A stretch of 34,931 nucleotides of DNA from Gemmatimonadota bacterium (GCA_002737115.1 NSHR01000016.1:564-35494), one strand, 5' to 3'. Shown: positions 23,502 through 32,594, numbered from the stretch's first letter. Notes: generated by a model not told the origin, from the letters alone. Translations and numbers: made by a program.

Positions 23502-24494
23502 ATGTACCGCGTGGGCGTACTCGGCGCGAGCGGGTACGCGGGGCGCGAGCTGTGCGCCCTGATTCTCGGTCATCCCCATCTCACGCTCGCGTTTGCCACG
23601 GCCAATGCGCAGCGCGGCGCCACGTTACGCGTGAAGGCGGGCGGTCAGGTGCACGCCATTCCGATGGTCGGTCCCGACGAGGTCGATCTGTCGAGCGCCG
23701 ATTTGGTGTTTGCGGCGCTGCCGCATGGCGCGTCGGCCGAGTGGGTGGCGAGGGTGATTGCGGCCGGTGCCCGCGTGGTCGATCTGTCGAGCGATCTGCG
23801 GCCGGGGCATGGCGGGACCGATCACGCGCCCACCGGTGTGCCGCACGATGCGCCGTATGGATTGCCGGAGCTGTTTCGTGCCCCGTTGCACGGCGCGCGC
23901 GTGGTGGCCAATCCCGGCTGCTACGCCACGAGCATTCTGGTGGCGTTGGCGCCGTTGGCGAAGGCGGGGCTGATCGCGCCGGGCGCAACGGTGAACATTT
24001 CCGCCGCGAGTGGCGTGAGTGGTGCCGGTGCGTCGCCCAAGCTCGAGCTGCTGTTCGCGGAAGTGACGGAGAATTTCCGACCGTATGGCGTGGGCAATTC
24101 GCATCGGCACCTGTTCGAGATGCGCGCCAGCCTTGCCGCCCTCGGTGCCGACTGCGACTTGCTGTTCACGCCACATCTGCTTCCCATCGACCGCGGGATT
24201 TTGTCCACCATCACGGTGCCGCTCACGCGCCCGCTCGACGATGCGCTGGCGCCGTTCCGCGAGATGTACGCCAACGAGCCGTTCGTGGAGCTTACCGCCG
24301 ATCTCCCCGCCCTGGCCGACGTGCAGCACCGCAACGTGGTGCGGATCGGCGCGCGGATTCCTACGGGAGTGCGTACGCCCACGCTGCTGGTGTTCAGCGC
24401 GATCGACAATCTGGTGAAAGGCGCGGCGGGTCAGGCGATCCAGAACGCGAACCTGATGCTGGGGCTCGACGAGACCGCGGGACTCACTCGCTAA
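23502..24494 (+). CDS. argC: N-acetyl-gamma-glutamyl-phosphate reductase
   Basis: ArgC reduces N-acetylglutamyl phosphate to the semialdehyde with NADPH. It is 330 residues long. The Rossmann start VGVLGASGYAGREL begins right after ATG at 23502. The catalytic Cys is in NPGCYATS, and the downstream GVSGAGASPK, NSHRHLFEM and HLLPIDRGILSTI segments are family-typical. The frame continues open upstream through the operator region to 23319, but that part is non-family and overlaps argR. It is the first gene of argC-argB-argD, with argB starting 12 bases after its stop. Confidence 0.95.
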   Translation: MYRVGVLGASGYAGRELCALILGHPHLTLAFATANAQRGATLRVKAGGQVHAIPMVGPDEVDLSSADLVFAALPHGASAEWVARVIAAGARVVDLSSDLRPGHGGTDHAPTGVPHDAPYGLPELFRAPLHGARVVANPGCYATSILVALAPLAKAGLIAPGATVNISAASGVSGAGASPKLELLFAEVTENFRPYGVGNSHRHLFEMRASLAALGADCDLLFTPHLLPIDRGILSTITVPLTRPLDDALAPFREMYANEPFVELTADLPALADVQHRNVVRIGARIPTGVRTPTLLVFSAIDNLVKGAAGQAIQNANLMLGLDETAGLTR

Positions 24495-24506
24495 GCGGAA
24501 CGCGAC

Positions 24507-25289
24507 ATGTTCATTGTTAAACTCGGTGGCCGCACCCAGAACGATCCCGCACTCCCGGCGGCGCTCGCCGCGCTGTGGCGCGCCACCAATGGTGGCGTGG
24601 TGGTCGTGCATGGTGGTGGCGATCAGATCAGCGCGCTGCAGCGGCTGCGTGGTGAAGAGCCGGTGTTCGTGGGTGGCCGCCGGGTGACCACCGATACGGC
24701 GCTCGAACTCGTGCGCATGGTGTTGTCGGGGTTGGCCAACAAGCAGCTGGTGTCGGCGTTGGTGGCGGCTGGTGCGCCGGCGGTGGGGATTTCCGGTGAG
24801 GACGCGGCGCTGCTGCGTGCGGTGCCGATCGACGTGGCCACGTTCGGGCACTCCGGCACGCCCGCAGTGGTTGATCCGCGGCTGGTGCGGGCGCTGCTGG
24901 CGGCGGGCTTTCTGCCGGTCATCTCGCCGGTGGCGGCGCGTGAAGCGGACAGCGGGGGCGGTGCGTACAACGTGAACGGGGATGACGCGGCCGCCGCCAT
25001 CGCGTCGGCCCTCGGCGCCGATGAACTGTTCCTGATGGCCGATGTGCCGGGTGTGCTCGACGGCGACAAGGGGCTGGTGCCGCGGCTCGCGCTCGATGAC
25101 GCGCAGGCGTTGGTGGCCAGTGGGGTGGCCGGCGGCGGCATGGCCGCCAAGCTCGATGCCTGCGCGCAGGCGCTGGCCGGTGGTGTACACCGGGTGCGGA
25201 TTGGCGATCTCGCCGCACTCACTGTTCCCGAGGCGGGAACCGCGATCGTTGCGCGCGTGGACGCAACGGATGCCGTCTCTTCCAGGTAG
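24507..25289 (+). CDS. argB: Acetylglutamate kinase
   Basis: ArgB phosphorylates N-acetylglutamate, the second step of arginine synthesis and often its feedback point. It is 260 residues long with an amino-acid kinase fold: MFIVKLGGR (ATP-binding Lys), VVVHGGGDQIS, the substrate segment VFVGGRRVTTDTALELV, YNVNGDDAAAAIA and LMADVPGVLDGDKG, and a GGGMAAKLDAC loop near the C terminus. It lacks the long N-terminal helix that marks arginine-sensitive hexameric enzymes, so it is probably arginine-insensitive; that is an inference from length. It lies 12 bases after argC and 6 bases before argD. Confidence 0.95.
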   Translation: MFIVKLGGRTQNDPALPAALAALWRATNGGVVVVHGGGDQISALQRLRGEEPVFVGGRRVTTDTALELVRMVLSGLANKQLVSALVAAGAPAVGISGEDAALLRAVPIDVATFGHSGTPAVVDPRLVRALLAAGFLPVISPVAAREADSGGGAYNVNGDDAAAAIASALGADELFLMADVPGVLDGDKGLVPRLALDDAQALVASGVAGGGMAAKLDACAQALAGGVHRVRIGDLAALTVPEAGTAIVARVDATDAVSSR

Positions 25290-25295
25290 CTGCAC

Positions 25296-26513
25296 ATGAC
25301 TTCGACGATGCCCTCGCCCGCTCCGACCACCGCGTTCACGGCCGCCCCGGCCTTGCCCGCGATCCTCGGCACGTACAAGCGACAGGCCCCGCTGTTCGTC
25401 CGCGGCGATGGCGTCTACATGTTCGACGAGCACGGCAAAAAGTACCTCGACCTCGTGGCCGGTATCGCCGTGACGTCACTGGGGCACAACGATCCGGGCG
25501 TCATGCACGCCATGCAGGAGGCGTTGGCCACGGGACTCATTCATACATCGAACCTGTACCGTACGGCGCCCGGTGAGGCGCTGGCGCAGTGGTTCGTGGA
25601 TCACTCGTTCGCCAGCAGCGTATTTTTTGCGAACTCGGGGGCCGAGGCCAACGAAGGCGCCTTCAAGTTTGCGCGTCGGTGGGGTGGCACGCAGGGCTTC
25701 CCGAACAAGCACCATATCATCGCGGTACGCGGTGCGTTCCACGGCCGGATGCCGGGCACGCTGGCTGCGACCGATCGTTCAGCCTACCGCCTGCCGTTCC
25801 GTCCACTCATGGGCGGTGTGACGATCGTGGAGCGCGACTTGGACGAACTCGCGCGGGCGTTGCACCCGGAGAAGACGGCGGCGGTGATCGTCGAGCCGAT
25901 TCAGGGGGAAGGCGGCGTGCGCGTGGTCGACCCCGAGTTCCTGCGCGGTCTGCGCGAGCTCACGCGGGAGAAGAACGTGCTGCTCATTCTCGACGAGATT
26001 CAGTGCGGACTGGGACGGACCGGGACGTTTTTTGCGCATGAGCAGATTGGTGTCGTGCCCGACATGCTCACCATCGCGAAGCCGCTGGCGAATGGCTTGC
26101 CGATTGGCGCCATTCTGGTGAACGACGCCGTGGCGCGCGCGATGCAGCCGGGTGATCATGGCACCACCTTCGGCGGCGGTCCGCTGCTGGCGCATGTGGC
26201 GCACCATGTCGTACAGCGGTTGTCCGATCCGGCCATGCTGCAGCACGTGCGCGAGACCGGCGCGTGGTTCGGCGAACAGCTGCAGGGGATCGCCGATCGC
26301 ACGGGTCAGGTCCGCGCGATTCGCGGCAAGGGCCTCATGTGGGGCATGGATGTGCATGAGCCGGCGGCGGCGATTATCGGCCGCGCGTTCGAGAAGGGAT
26401 TGCTGCTGGTCAGCGCCGGTGAGCACACGCTGCGCTTCCTGCCGCCACTGGTGATTACCAAAAACGAACTCGCCGAGGGACTCGCGATATTGGAAGCCGC
26501 GATGCAGGCGTAG
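25296..26513 (+). CDS. argD: Acetylornithine aminotransferase
   Basis: ArgD is the PLP enzyme that transaminates N-acetylglutamate semialdehyde to N-acetylornithine; many versions also serve lysine synthesis. It is 405 residues long, class III. Visible features are YLDLVAGIAVTSLGHNDPGV, FFANSGAEANEGAFKFARRWG, the FHGRMPGTLAATDR segment, ILDEIQCGLGRTGTFFAHE and the PLP Lys in MLTIAKPLANGLPIGAIL. The N-terminal 20 residues are Ala/Pro/Thr-rich and outside the conserved fold, so a slightly later start is possible. No terminator is obvious after its stop. Confidence 0.93.
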   Translation: MTSTMPSPAPTTAFTAAPALPAILGTYKRQAPLFVRGDGVYMFDEHGKKYLDLVAGIAVTSLGHNDPGVMHAMQEALATGLIHTSNLYRTAPGEALAQWFVDHSFASSVFFANSGAEANEGAFKFARRWGGTQGFPNKHHIIAVRGAFHGRMPGTLAATDRSAYRLPFRPLMGGVTIVERDLDELARALHPEKTAAVIVEPIQGEGGVRVVDPEFLRGLRELTREKNVLLILDEIQCGLGRTGTFFAHEQIGVVPDMLTIAKPLANGLPIGAILVNDAVARAMQPGDHGTTFGGGPLLAHVAHHVVQRLSDPAMLQHVRETGAWFGEQLQGIADRTGQVRAIRGKGLMWGMDVHEPAAAIIGRAFEKGLLLVSAGEHTLRFLPPLVITKNELAEGLAILEAAMQA

Positions 26514-26874
26514 GGCGTCGTGTAGATCCCCCGGTCGTTCGCCACTCGACGTTCTCGAACCGCCAATTTTTCGCGTGCCCTAGTGCATTCGCGCCGGATG
26601 CACAATATTCCCGTCGCCTTCACGTGCCTCCGTGAACGGTGCGGGAGATTCACGCGGTGCGTTCGCGTGTCGTCATCCGCGAAGTGCACCGACCTCGCGT
26701 GGTTTGATCACCGACGGTGTGGCCCCTGTCCTGGCGCGTCGATCCGGCGACGTGCTCGAGGCCGGACAGGGCCGCTGGTGGATTGGGCTGCTGGTGGAGT
26801 AGGCTCGGGCGGCGATTCGGTAACGGCTGGGCCCTGACGCTGCGCGTGACGAGCACGGTGCATAACTTTCGCCC
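26514..26874. other. 361-base intergenic region between argD and the PafA-like gene
   Basis: No convincing gene is seen here; short open frames on either strand have no recognisable domain and mostly mirror GC-rich composition. One inverted repeat is clear: GTGCAT (26583-26588) and ATGCAC (26598-26603) around a 9-base centre. The last bases before the next gene (around 26861, CATAAC) are locally AT-rich and may hold its promoter, but no good -35 is positioned for it. Confidence 0.55.
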
Positions 26875-28479
26875 ATGCTCGTCTCCAGACTGATTCTTCG
26901 TGCATCCGCGATTGCCGCGTCGATGCTTGCTGCCACGGCCGCCGCGTCGTCGCTCTCCGTGTCGTCGCTCGCCGCCCAGGCCGCGCCGCCCACGCTCGTC
27001 GTCCAGATCACCATCGACCAGCTGCGCCCCGACTATCTCGACACGTGGTCGTCGCAGTTTACCGGCGGTCTTGGCCGGCTGCTGAAGCAGGGGGCGTTCT
27101 TCACGAATGCGTCGCACGATCATGCCACGACCGAGACGGCGCCGGGTCATGCGACGGCCTGGTCGGGACGCCATCCGGCGAATACCGGCGTGGTGCTGAA
27201 CGAGATCGGCGTGGCCGATCCGCAGTCGCCGCTGCTGCTCGGGCGTGGTGGCGGCGCCTCGCCGTATCGGTTCCGCGGCTCATCGCTCTTCGACTGGATG
27301 CGCACCCGCAACCAGTTCAGCCGGGCGCTGTCGGTGTCGCGAAAGGACCGTGGCGCGATCCTGCCATTGGGCCGGGCAAAGCAGCAGGTGTACTGGTACT
27401 CGCTCGACGGGCGCTTCACCACCAGCCGCTACTACGCCGACACCCTGCCGGCGTGGGTGCAGCAGTTCAATGCACGGAATTTCCTCAAGCCGTACGTCGG
27501 GGCCCAGTGGAATCCCCTGCTCGCGGCCTCGCAGTATCCCGAGAAGGACTCGGTCGCCATCGAGAACCAGGGCAAAGATTTCGTCTTCCCGCACACGCTC
27601 GATACCGACCTGCGCGCGGCCGGAACCAACTTCACGGAATTTCCGTGGATGGACGAGGTGACGGTCGACATGGCGCTGGCCGGGGTGAACGCGCTCGACC
27701 TCGGCAAGGGACCGACGACCGACGTGCTCGCCGTGTCGTTGTCCACCACCGATGCCATCGGACACCGGTATGGTCCCGAGTCGCGTGAGCTGCACGATCA
27801 GGTGCTGCGCGTGGATCGTGCCCTTGGCCGCCTGATCGACTCCCTGTACACGCTGCGCGACTCTACGCGCATCGTGTTCGCGCTGACCTCCGATCATGGC
27901 GTGTCGCCGTTCCCCGAGGTCGCGTTTCCGGGGGCCGACCCCAATCGCGGCCGCGTGAATCCGCAGCCCGTCATCGATGCCGCTCGCAGCGCGCTGGCCG
28001 CCCGCGGCGTGGAAGGCGATGCCCTCATGCTGCAGGCGGGCATCGTATCGCTCGATCGCCGTCGGTTGGCCGCCAAGCGGGTAAATGCCGACTCGGTGGT
28101 CACGGCGTTGCGTGGACAGCTGCTCAAGCTGCCCGGCATGCTGCGCGTAGACCGTGTGTCCACCTTGGCCGCGGCCGCGGGCGACGTGATCGCGCGTCGA
28201 TGGCTGCACTCGATTCCCACCGACTTCCAGGCCGAGCTGACGGTCACGTTCAAGCCCGGCTACTACTGGTACAGCACGCGCTACGCGACCCACGGCAGTC
28301 CGCACGACCTCGACGCGCGCATCCCGATCCTGTTCATGGGGCCGCAGGTGAAGCCTGGACGCTACGCGAAGCCGGTGTTTTCGGTTGACATCGCACCAAC
28401 GCTGGCCGAGATGCTGGGTATCCCGCCCACCGAGAAGGTGGACGGCCGGGTGCTGACGGAAGTGCTGCGCCGCCCATAG
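26875..28479 (+). CDS. Exported alkaline phosphatase, PafA-like
   Basis: This 534-residue exported phosphomonoesterase belongs to the alkaline phosphatase superfamily and resembles Elizabethkingia PafA. Residues 1-37 are a signal peptide. Metal ligands include D48 (ITIDQLRPDY), STTDAIGHRYG and TSDHGVSPFP. The nucleophile is Thr88 in TETAPGHAT. Substrate-phosphate residues match PafA: N109 (VVLNEIG, 21 after the Thr, as in PafA) and the K157-x-R159 pair in SRKDRGAILP, equivalent to PafA K162 and R164. It probably releases phosphate from organic esters outside the membrane. Its stop is 5 bases before the Smr-like gene's ATG. Confidence 0.9.
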   Translation: MLVSRLILRASAIAASMLAATAAASSLSVSSLAAQAAPPTLVVQITIDQLRPDYLDTWSSQFTGGLGRLLKQGAFFTNASHDHATTETAPGHATAWSGRHPANTGVVLNEIGVADPQSPLLLGRGGGASPYRFRGSSLFDWMRTRNQFSRALSVSRKDRGAILPLGRAKQQVYWYSLDGRFTTSRYYADTLPAWVQQFNARNFLKPYVGAQWNPLLAASQYPEKDSVAIENQGKDFVFPHTLDTDLRAAGTNFTEFPWMDEVTVDMALAGVNALDLGKGPTTDVLAVSLSTTDAIGHRYGPESRELHDQVLRVDRALGRLIDSLYTLRDSTRIVFALTSDHGVSPFPEVAFPGADPNRGRVNPQPVIDAARSALAARGVEGDALMLQAGIVSLDRRRLAAKRVNADSVVTALRGQLLKLPGMLRVDRVSTLAAAAGDVIARRWLHSIPTDFQAELTVTFKPGYYWYSTRYATHGSPHDLDARIPILFMGPQVKPGRYAKPVFSVDIAPTLAEMLGIPPTEKVDGRVLTEVLRRP

Positions 28480-28484
28480 GCGTG

Positions 28485-29078
28485 ATGACCATCCGCATCG
28501 ACCGTGCCTTCGACGAGCTGCGCTTCGGCGCATCGCGTTCGTTGAATCTGCGCGCGATGCAACCGACCGCGTCGCAGGCCTCCACGCTTGCCGACTCCTG
28601 GCTCCGGCAGCAGCAGGTGCTCGGCGCCGAGGAGGCGCTCGTGATCACGGGGCGCGGCAACAACAGTGTGGATGGCTACTCGCCGGTGCGCGAAGCGATC
28701 GTAAAGCTGCTGCCGTCGCTGCGTCGCCGGAATGTGATTACCGGGTACGCCGAGCACACCCCGGGTTCGTTCGTGGTCACCTTTGCGCCGGTGCGCGCGC
28801 TGTTCGAAACGCCGAAACGGCGGCGGGAGCGGGTGGCGGTGAAGCCGGTGCCTCCGTCCCTCAAGGCGCTGGACGACGAAACGGTGCGTCAGCTGCGCGA
28901 CCTCTCCACCATGTCGCTGGCTGTGCTCGGCCTTCAGTCACCCACAGCGCTGCAGCTCGAGGACGAAATGCAGCGTCAGTTCGCGGTGCTCAGTGCGGCG
29001 CTCCCCGACGATGGTGACCGCGAAGCCCTGCTTCAGCAGGCACTCCTGCGCGCTGCCGAAGAGTACGAAGCGGGGTAA
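28485..29078 (+). CDS. Smr-like domain protein with degenerate active-site motif
   Basis: This 197-residue cytoplasmic protein has an N-terminal half that follows the Smr pattern: a short beta/Leu motif, helix, then EEALVITGRGNNSVDGYSPVREAIVKLL and a final VITGYAEHTPGSFVV strand. Smr nucleases usually start with LDLHG; here the equivalent reads LNLRAM, so the Asp and His are gone, while TGRG is kept. The C-terminal half is helical and charged, without a known domain. ATG at 28485 or the adjoining GTG at 28482 may be used. It is 5 bases after the phosphatase stop, so they share a transcript, but a functional link is unclear. Confidence 0.65.
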   Translation: MTIRIDRAFDELRFGASRSLNLRAMQPTASQASTLADSWLRQQQVLGAEEALVITGRGNNSVDGYSPVREAIVKLLPSLRRRNVITGYAEHTPGSFVVTFAPVRALFETPKRRRERVAVKPVPPSLKALDDETVRQLRDLSTMSLAVLGLQSPTALQLEDEMQRQFAVLSAALPDDGDREALLQQALLRAAEEYEAG

Positions 29079-29129
29079 GTTACGACAGCGTTTCGTCTGG
29101 ATGGTTTCCACTCCACCGGAGTTCATGTC

Positions 29130-31286
29130 GTGTCCGTTTCCCGCACCACGGCACTGGCGATGACCAGTGCCTTCGCGCTTGCCGCGCAGCTGACGTCGGC
29201 GCTCTCCCCGTCGGTGTTGTCGGCGCAAAGCCCCACGACGATGCCTGGCTATTCGCCGAGTGCAGCGGCGACGCAACGGCGCCTCGAGCAGGAGGCCATT
29301 CAGGCCCCACAGGCCACGCGGGCGCGGATGCACTCCGCCGCCCTGTCGAAGGAGCCGCATGTGGCGGGTACGCCGGCCCAGAAGCGCACCGCCGACTACG
29401 TGATCGCCCAGATGAAAGCGATGGGGCTCGAGACCGAGCTGCGGAGCTACGACGTGTATCTGCCGCATGCCACCGGCGTGAAGATCACGAGCATGGGGCG
29501 CGATACGACCGTGCTCGATGTGCAGGAGCCGGGCATCCCGAGCGATGCCTCCACGATGCTGCCGCAGTATCTCCCCGTAAACGGCTACGGTGGTGCGGGC
29601 GTGGGTGACGGCGAACTGGTGTTCGTGAACTTCGGACTGATTGAGGACTACGCCACACTCGATTCGATGGGTGTGTCGGTGAAGGGCAAGGTGGTGCTGG
29701 CGCGCTACGGGCGGAGCTTCCGCGGCATCAAGTCGCGCGAGGCAGAGAAGCGGGGGGCGGTGGCGGTGCTCATCTACACCGATCCGCTCGACGACGGCTT
29801 CGTGCAGGGCGATGTGTATCCCGAAGGCCCGATGCGCCCGTTGCGTGGCCTGCAGCGTGGCAGCGTGTTCAACGGCACGGGTGATCCGCTCACGCCGGGT
29901 TATGCCAGCAAGCCGGGGGCGCCGCGCCTCAAGCCGGAAGAGACGGCGGTGCCGAAGGTGCCGGTCGTGCCGATCAGCGCCGCGAATGCGCAGCTGTTGC
30001 TGGCGCAGGTGCGCGGCACGGATATCCCACGCAACTGGCAGGGTGGTATGGCGCTGCGCTATCACGTCGGACCGGGTCCGGTGCGCGTGCGCGTCGAAGT
30101 GACCACCGACGAAGCGACCGCTGGCACGAAGCAGATCCACAACACGCTTGGGCTTCTGCGTGGCAGTACGTATCCGAACGAATACGTGTACATCGGGTCG
30201 CATCGCGATTCGTGGGGGCCCGGTGCTGCGGATAACATCTCCGGTACGGTGAGCGTCCTCGAGGCGGCGCAGTCGCTCTCGGAGATGGCCAAGCGGGGCG
30301 ATCGCCCCAAGCGCACCATCGTGTTCGCGACGTGGGATGCCGAGGAGTGGGGGCTGGTGGGCAGCACGGAGTACGTGGAAGACGACTCGCTGCGTCTCAA
30401 GGCCGGCGCGGTGGCGTATCTCAATCAGGACGTGTCGGCGCAGGGCTCGCAGTTCGGGGGCGGCGGATCGCCCTCCATGCGGGCGATGCTGCGTGACGTG
30501 ACAAAGCAGGTGCAGGATCCGCGTGGACGCGGCACGGTGTACGAGACGTGGCGGGCGGCCACCGGCACACGCGCCGACACGCTCGAGCCGCCGATGGGTG
30601 ATCCAGGTGGAGGCAGCGACTTTGCGGGCTTCTACAACCACTTTGGTATTCCGATGGCCGACTGGGGTTTTGGCGGACCGTCCGGCATTTACCACTCGGC
30701 CTACGACACCTTCGACTGGATGGAGCGCTTCGGCGATCCGGGCTTTCAGTATCACGCGACCGCCGCACGCATCGGGGCGGCGACGTTGCTGCGCCTCGCT
30801 AACGCCCAGGTGCTGCCGTATGACTACGCCGAGTTCGCGCGGACGATGCAGCGCTACGTGGCGCCGGTCGAGCGTGGACTCACGCAGAAGGGATGGAACG
30901 CCGCGGTGACCGCGCCGCTGACGGCGGCGATCGCCCGCCTCGAGCGCAGCGCGAACGTCTTTGCCACGACGCGTGATGCGGCGCTGGCTGCCGGCGTGGT
31001 GCCGGCCGCGCAGGCGGCGGCCAACAGTGCGTTGCTGCGCGTTGAACGTGCGCTGGCCCGCCCGGCCGGCCTCAAGAGCCGTCCCTGGTATCGGTCGCTC
31101 ATCTACGCGTCGGACGTCGATAACGGCTACTCGACGATGAGTTTTCCCGGCGTCAACGAATCCATTCGGTACGGCACCGAGGCGGAGACGGTGGCGGAGA
31201 TCAACGATCTGGCGGCGCGATTCGGCGCCGCCGCCGACGCGGTCGATGCGGCGCGCACGGCGCTGTCGACGCCCGTGAAGCGCTGA
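29130..31286 (+). CDS. Exported M28 metallopeptidase, glutamate carboxypeptidase II-like
   Basis: This 718-residue exported dinuclear zinc peptidase has the three-domain GCPII/transferrin-receptor layout. A signal peptide covers about residues 1-32. The M28 domain is interrupted by a PA domain (about 110-330; GKVVLARYGRSFRGIKSREAEKRGA). Zinc-site residues are H358 and D360 (SHRDSW), D368 (AADNISG), E405 and E406 (DAEEWG), the Asp of LNQDVSA and H522 (GIYHSAYDTFDW). The C-terminal helical part is the TFR-like dimerisation domain. GTG at 29130 is preceded by GGAG at 29118-29121; a nearby ATG at 29125 is out of frame. It likely trims peptides ending in acidic residues. Confidence 0.92.
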   Translation: MSVSRTTALAMTSAFALAAQLTSALSPSVLSAQSPTTMPGYSPSAAATQRRLEQEAIQAPQATRARMHSAALSKEPHVAGTPAQKRTADYVIAQMKAMGLETELRSYDVYLPHATGVKITSMGRDTTVLDVQEPGIPSDASTMLPQYLPVNGYGGAGVGDGELVFVNFGLIEDYATLDSMGVSVKGKVVLARYGRSFRGIKSREAEKRGAVAVLIYTDPLDDGFVQGDVYPEGPMRPLRGLQRGSVFNGTGDPLTPGYASKPGAPRLKPEETAVPKVPVVPISAANAQLLLAQVRGTDIPRNWQGGMALRYHVGPGPVRVRVEVTTDEATAGTKQIHNTLGLLRGSTYPNEYVYIGSHRDSWGPGAADNISGTVSVLEAAQSLSEMAKRGDRPKRTIVFATWDAEEWGLVGSTEYVEDDSLRLKAGAVAYLNQDVSAQGSQFGGGGSPSMRAMLRDVTKQVQDPRGRGTVYETWRAATGTRADTLEPPMGDPGGGSDFAGFYNHFGIPMADWGFGGPSGIYHSAYDTFDWMERFGDPGFQYHATAARIGAATLLRLANAQVLPYDYAEFARTMQRYVAPVERGLTQKGWNAAVTAPLTAAIARLERSANVFATTRDAALAAGVVPAAQAAANSALLRVERALARPAGLKSRPWYRSLIYASDVDNGYSTMSFPGVNESIRYGTEAETVAEINDLAARFGAAADAVDAARTALSTPVKR

Positions 31287-31296
31287 TCGGTCGGCT

Positions 31297-32385
31297 GTGT
31301 ACGATCTCTCCGATCCCCGCTACGCGCGGCAGTTGGTACTGCGGGGCTTCGGCCCCGCCGCACAGGAACGGCTGGCGAATGGGCGTGTCCTGATCGTCGG
31401 TGCGGGCGGGCTGGGCTCACCGGCCGCGAGCTATCTCGCGGCGGCAGGTGTCGGTACGATTTCGCTGGTCGATACCGATGTGGTCGATGTGACCAACCTG
31501 CATCGTCAGCTGCTGTATACCACGCCGGATGTCGGGCGACGCAAGGTCGACGTCGCGCGCGAGCGCCTGCAGGCGATCAACCCGCAGGTGGTCGTGCACA
31601 CGCACGATACGCGGCTCAACGCCGTGAATGCCGCGGGGCTGGTGGCCGGGCACGATGTCGTGATTGATGCCACGGACAATTTCCCTGCCCGGTACGCCAT
31701 CAACGACGCCTGTCTCGCGCAGGGCATTCCGTTCGTTTATGGCAGCGTGGCCCGATTCGACGGGCAAGTCAGCGTGTTCGCCGCGCCGGATGGACCGTGC
31801 TATCGTTGTCTCTTCCCCGTCATGCCCGCGCCCGGCACGGTGCCGACGTGCGCCGAAGAAGGCGTATTAGGCGTGGTGCCCGGCATCATCGGGTTGCATC
31901 AGGCCGCGGAAGCGATCAAGCTGTTGACGGCCATTGGCACCCCGCTGGTGGGTCAGCTGTTGTTGGTGGACCTGTTGGCGCAGGACTCGCAGCGTATTGC
32001 CGTGGCGAAGCGCCATGACTGTCCAACGTGCGGCGACGTCCGCATTTCCTCTCGCCCTGCCATGTCGATTCAACATTGTAATCCGGCCGATGTCGCCGCC
32101 CTGCTCACCCGCGACGACGCGCCCATCATCATCGATGTGCGCGAACCGTGGGAGTACGATCTCGTGCATCTGCCGGTCAGCACGCTCATCCCGCTCAACA
32201 CGTTAGCGTCGAAGGCGAGTGCGTTGGATCCGTCGCGGACATACGCGCTGCTCTGTCACCACGGGATGCGCAGTGAGATGGCCGCGAATTGGTTGATGCA
32301 GCACGGATTCTCGCACCTCATCAACATCGATGGCGGCATCGACGCGTGGAGCATGGACGTCGACCCGTCACTGCCGCGCTACTGA
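31297..32385 (+). CDS. MoeB/ThiF-like adenylyltransferase fused to a rhodanese domain
   Basis: This 362-residue E1-like enzyme activates the C terminus of a ubiquitin-fold sulfur carrier (MoaD, ThiS or CysO type) and its rhodanese domain can supply sulfur. The ATP-binding GAGGLGSP motif is at residues 35-42, followed by DVVDVTNLHRQ and ATDNFPARY. The zinc pairs are C168/C171 (CYRC) and C242/C245 (CPTC). C185 in PTCAEEGVLG is the E1-type Cys. The rhodanese domain is at about 257-362, with IIDVREPWEYDLVHLP and active-site C320 in LLCHHGMRSEMA. The domain order matches MoeZ/MOCS3. No carrier protein or cofactor genes are in the window. GTG at 31297 starts 10 bases after the M28 stop. Confidence 0.92.
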   Translation: MYDLSDPRYARQLVLRGFGPAAQERLANGRVLIVGAGGLGSPAASYLAAAGVGTISLVDTDVVDVTNLHRQLLYTTPDVGRRKVDVARERLQAINPQVVVHTHDTRLNAVNAAGLVAGHDVVIDATDNFPARYAINDACLAQGIPFVYGSVARFDGQVSVFAAPDGPCYRCLFPVMPAPGTVPTCAEEGVLGVVPGIIGLHQAAEAIKLLTAIGTPLVGQLLLVDLLAQDSQRIAVAKRHDCPTCGDVRISSRPAMSIQHCNPADVAALLTRDDAPIIIDVREPWEYDLVHLPVSTLIPLNTLASKASALDPSRTYALLCHHGMRSEMAANWLMQHGFSHLINIDGGIDAWSMDVDPSLPRY

Positions 32386-32439
32386 CGCGTCACACGCCGC
32401 GCCGCCTACTGGAGTAGTCCCCGCCGGTCTCGGCGACAG

Positions 32440-32478
32440 AAAAAGCGGGCGGCTCCCGGAGGGAGCCACCCGCTTTTT
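32440..32478. terminator. Bidirectional intrinsic terminator between moeB-like gene and tRNA-Cys
   Basis: AAAAAGCGGG and GGCTCCC pair with GGGAGCC and CCCGCTTTTT around a GGA loop, with one C-A mismatch. The A5 and T5 flanks give a U-tract on either strand, so it can end both the plus-strand moeB-like transcript and the minus-strand tRNA-Cys transcript, which converge here. Confidence 0.88.
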
Positions 32479-32523
32479 CATCACTACCACTCGAGACCCA
32501 GAACCCAGTACGGCAGGGCCCAG

Positions 32524-32594
32524 AGGCGCCGGTCGGAATCGAACCGACGGTGGGAGATTTGCAGTCTCCTGCCTTACCACTTGGCGACGGCGCC
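32524..32594 (-). tRNA. tRNA-Cys (GCA)
   Basis: The minus strand folds into a full cloverleaf of 71 bases. The acceptor stem is GGCGCCG with CGGCGCC, the D stem GCC with GGC, the anticodon stem GGAGA with TCTCC holding loop CTGCAAA (anticodon GCA), and the T stem GTCGG with CCGAC holding TTCGATT. The discriminator base is U, the known identity base for cysteine. CCA is not encoded. The gene runs toward the shared terminator at 32440-32478. Confidence 0.97.

Noticed and set aside
23625-25433. 602-codon open frame antisense to argC-argB
   Set aside because: Low-complexity Arg/Gly/His-rich translation; argC and argB on the other strand are complete and canonical.
26583-26837. Possible 84-residue protein between argD and the phosphatase
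   Set aside because: Cys/Arg-rich, no domain, no ribosome-binding site; more likely chance in GC-rich intergenic DNA.
28938-30755. 605-codon open frame antisense to the M28 peptidase
   Set aside because: Arg/His-rich composition without any domain; it mirrors the codon use of the M28 gene, whose active-site motifs are intact.
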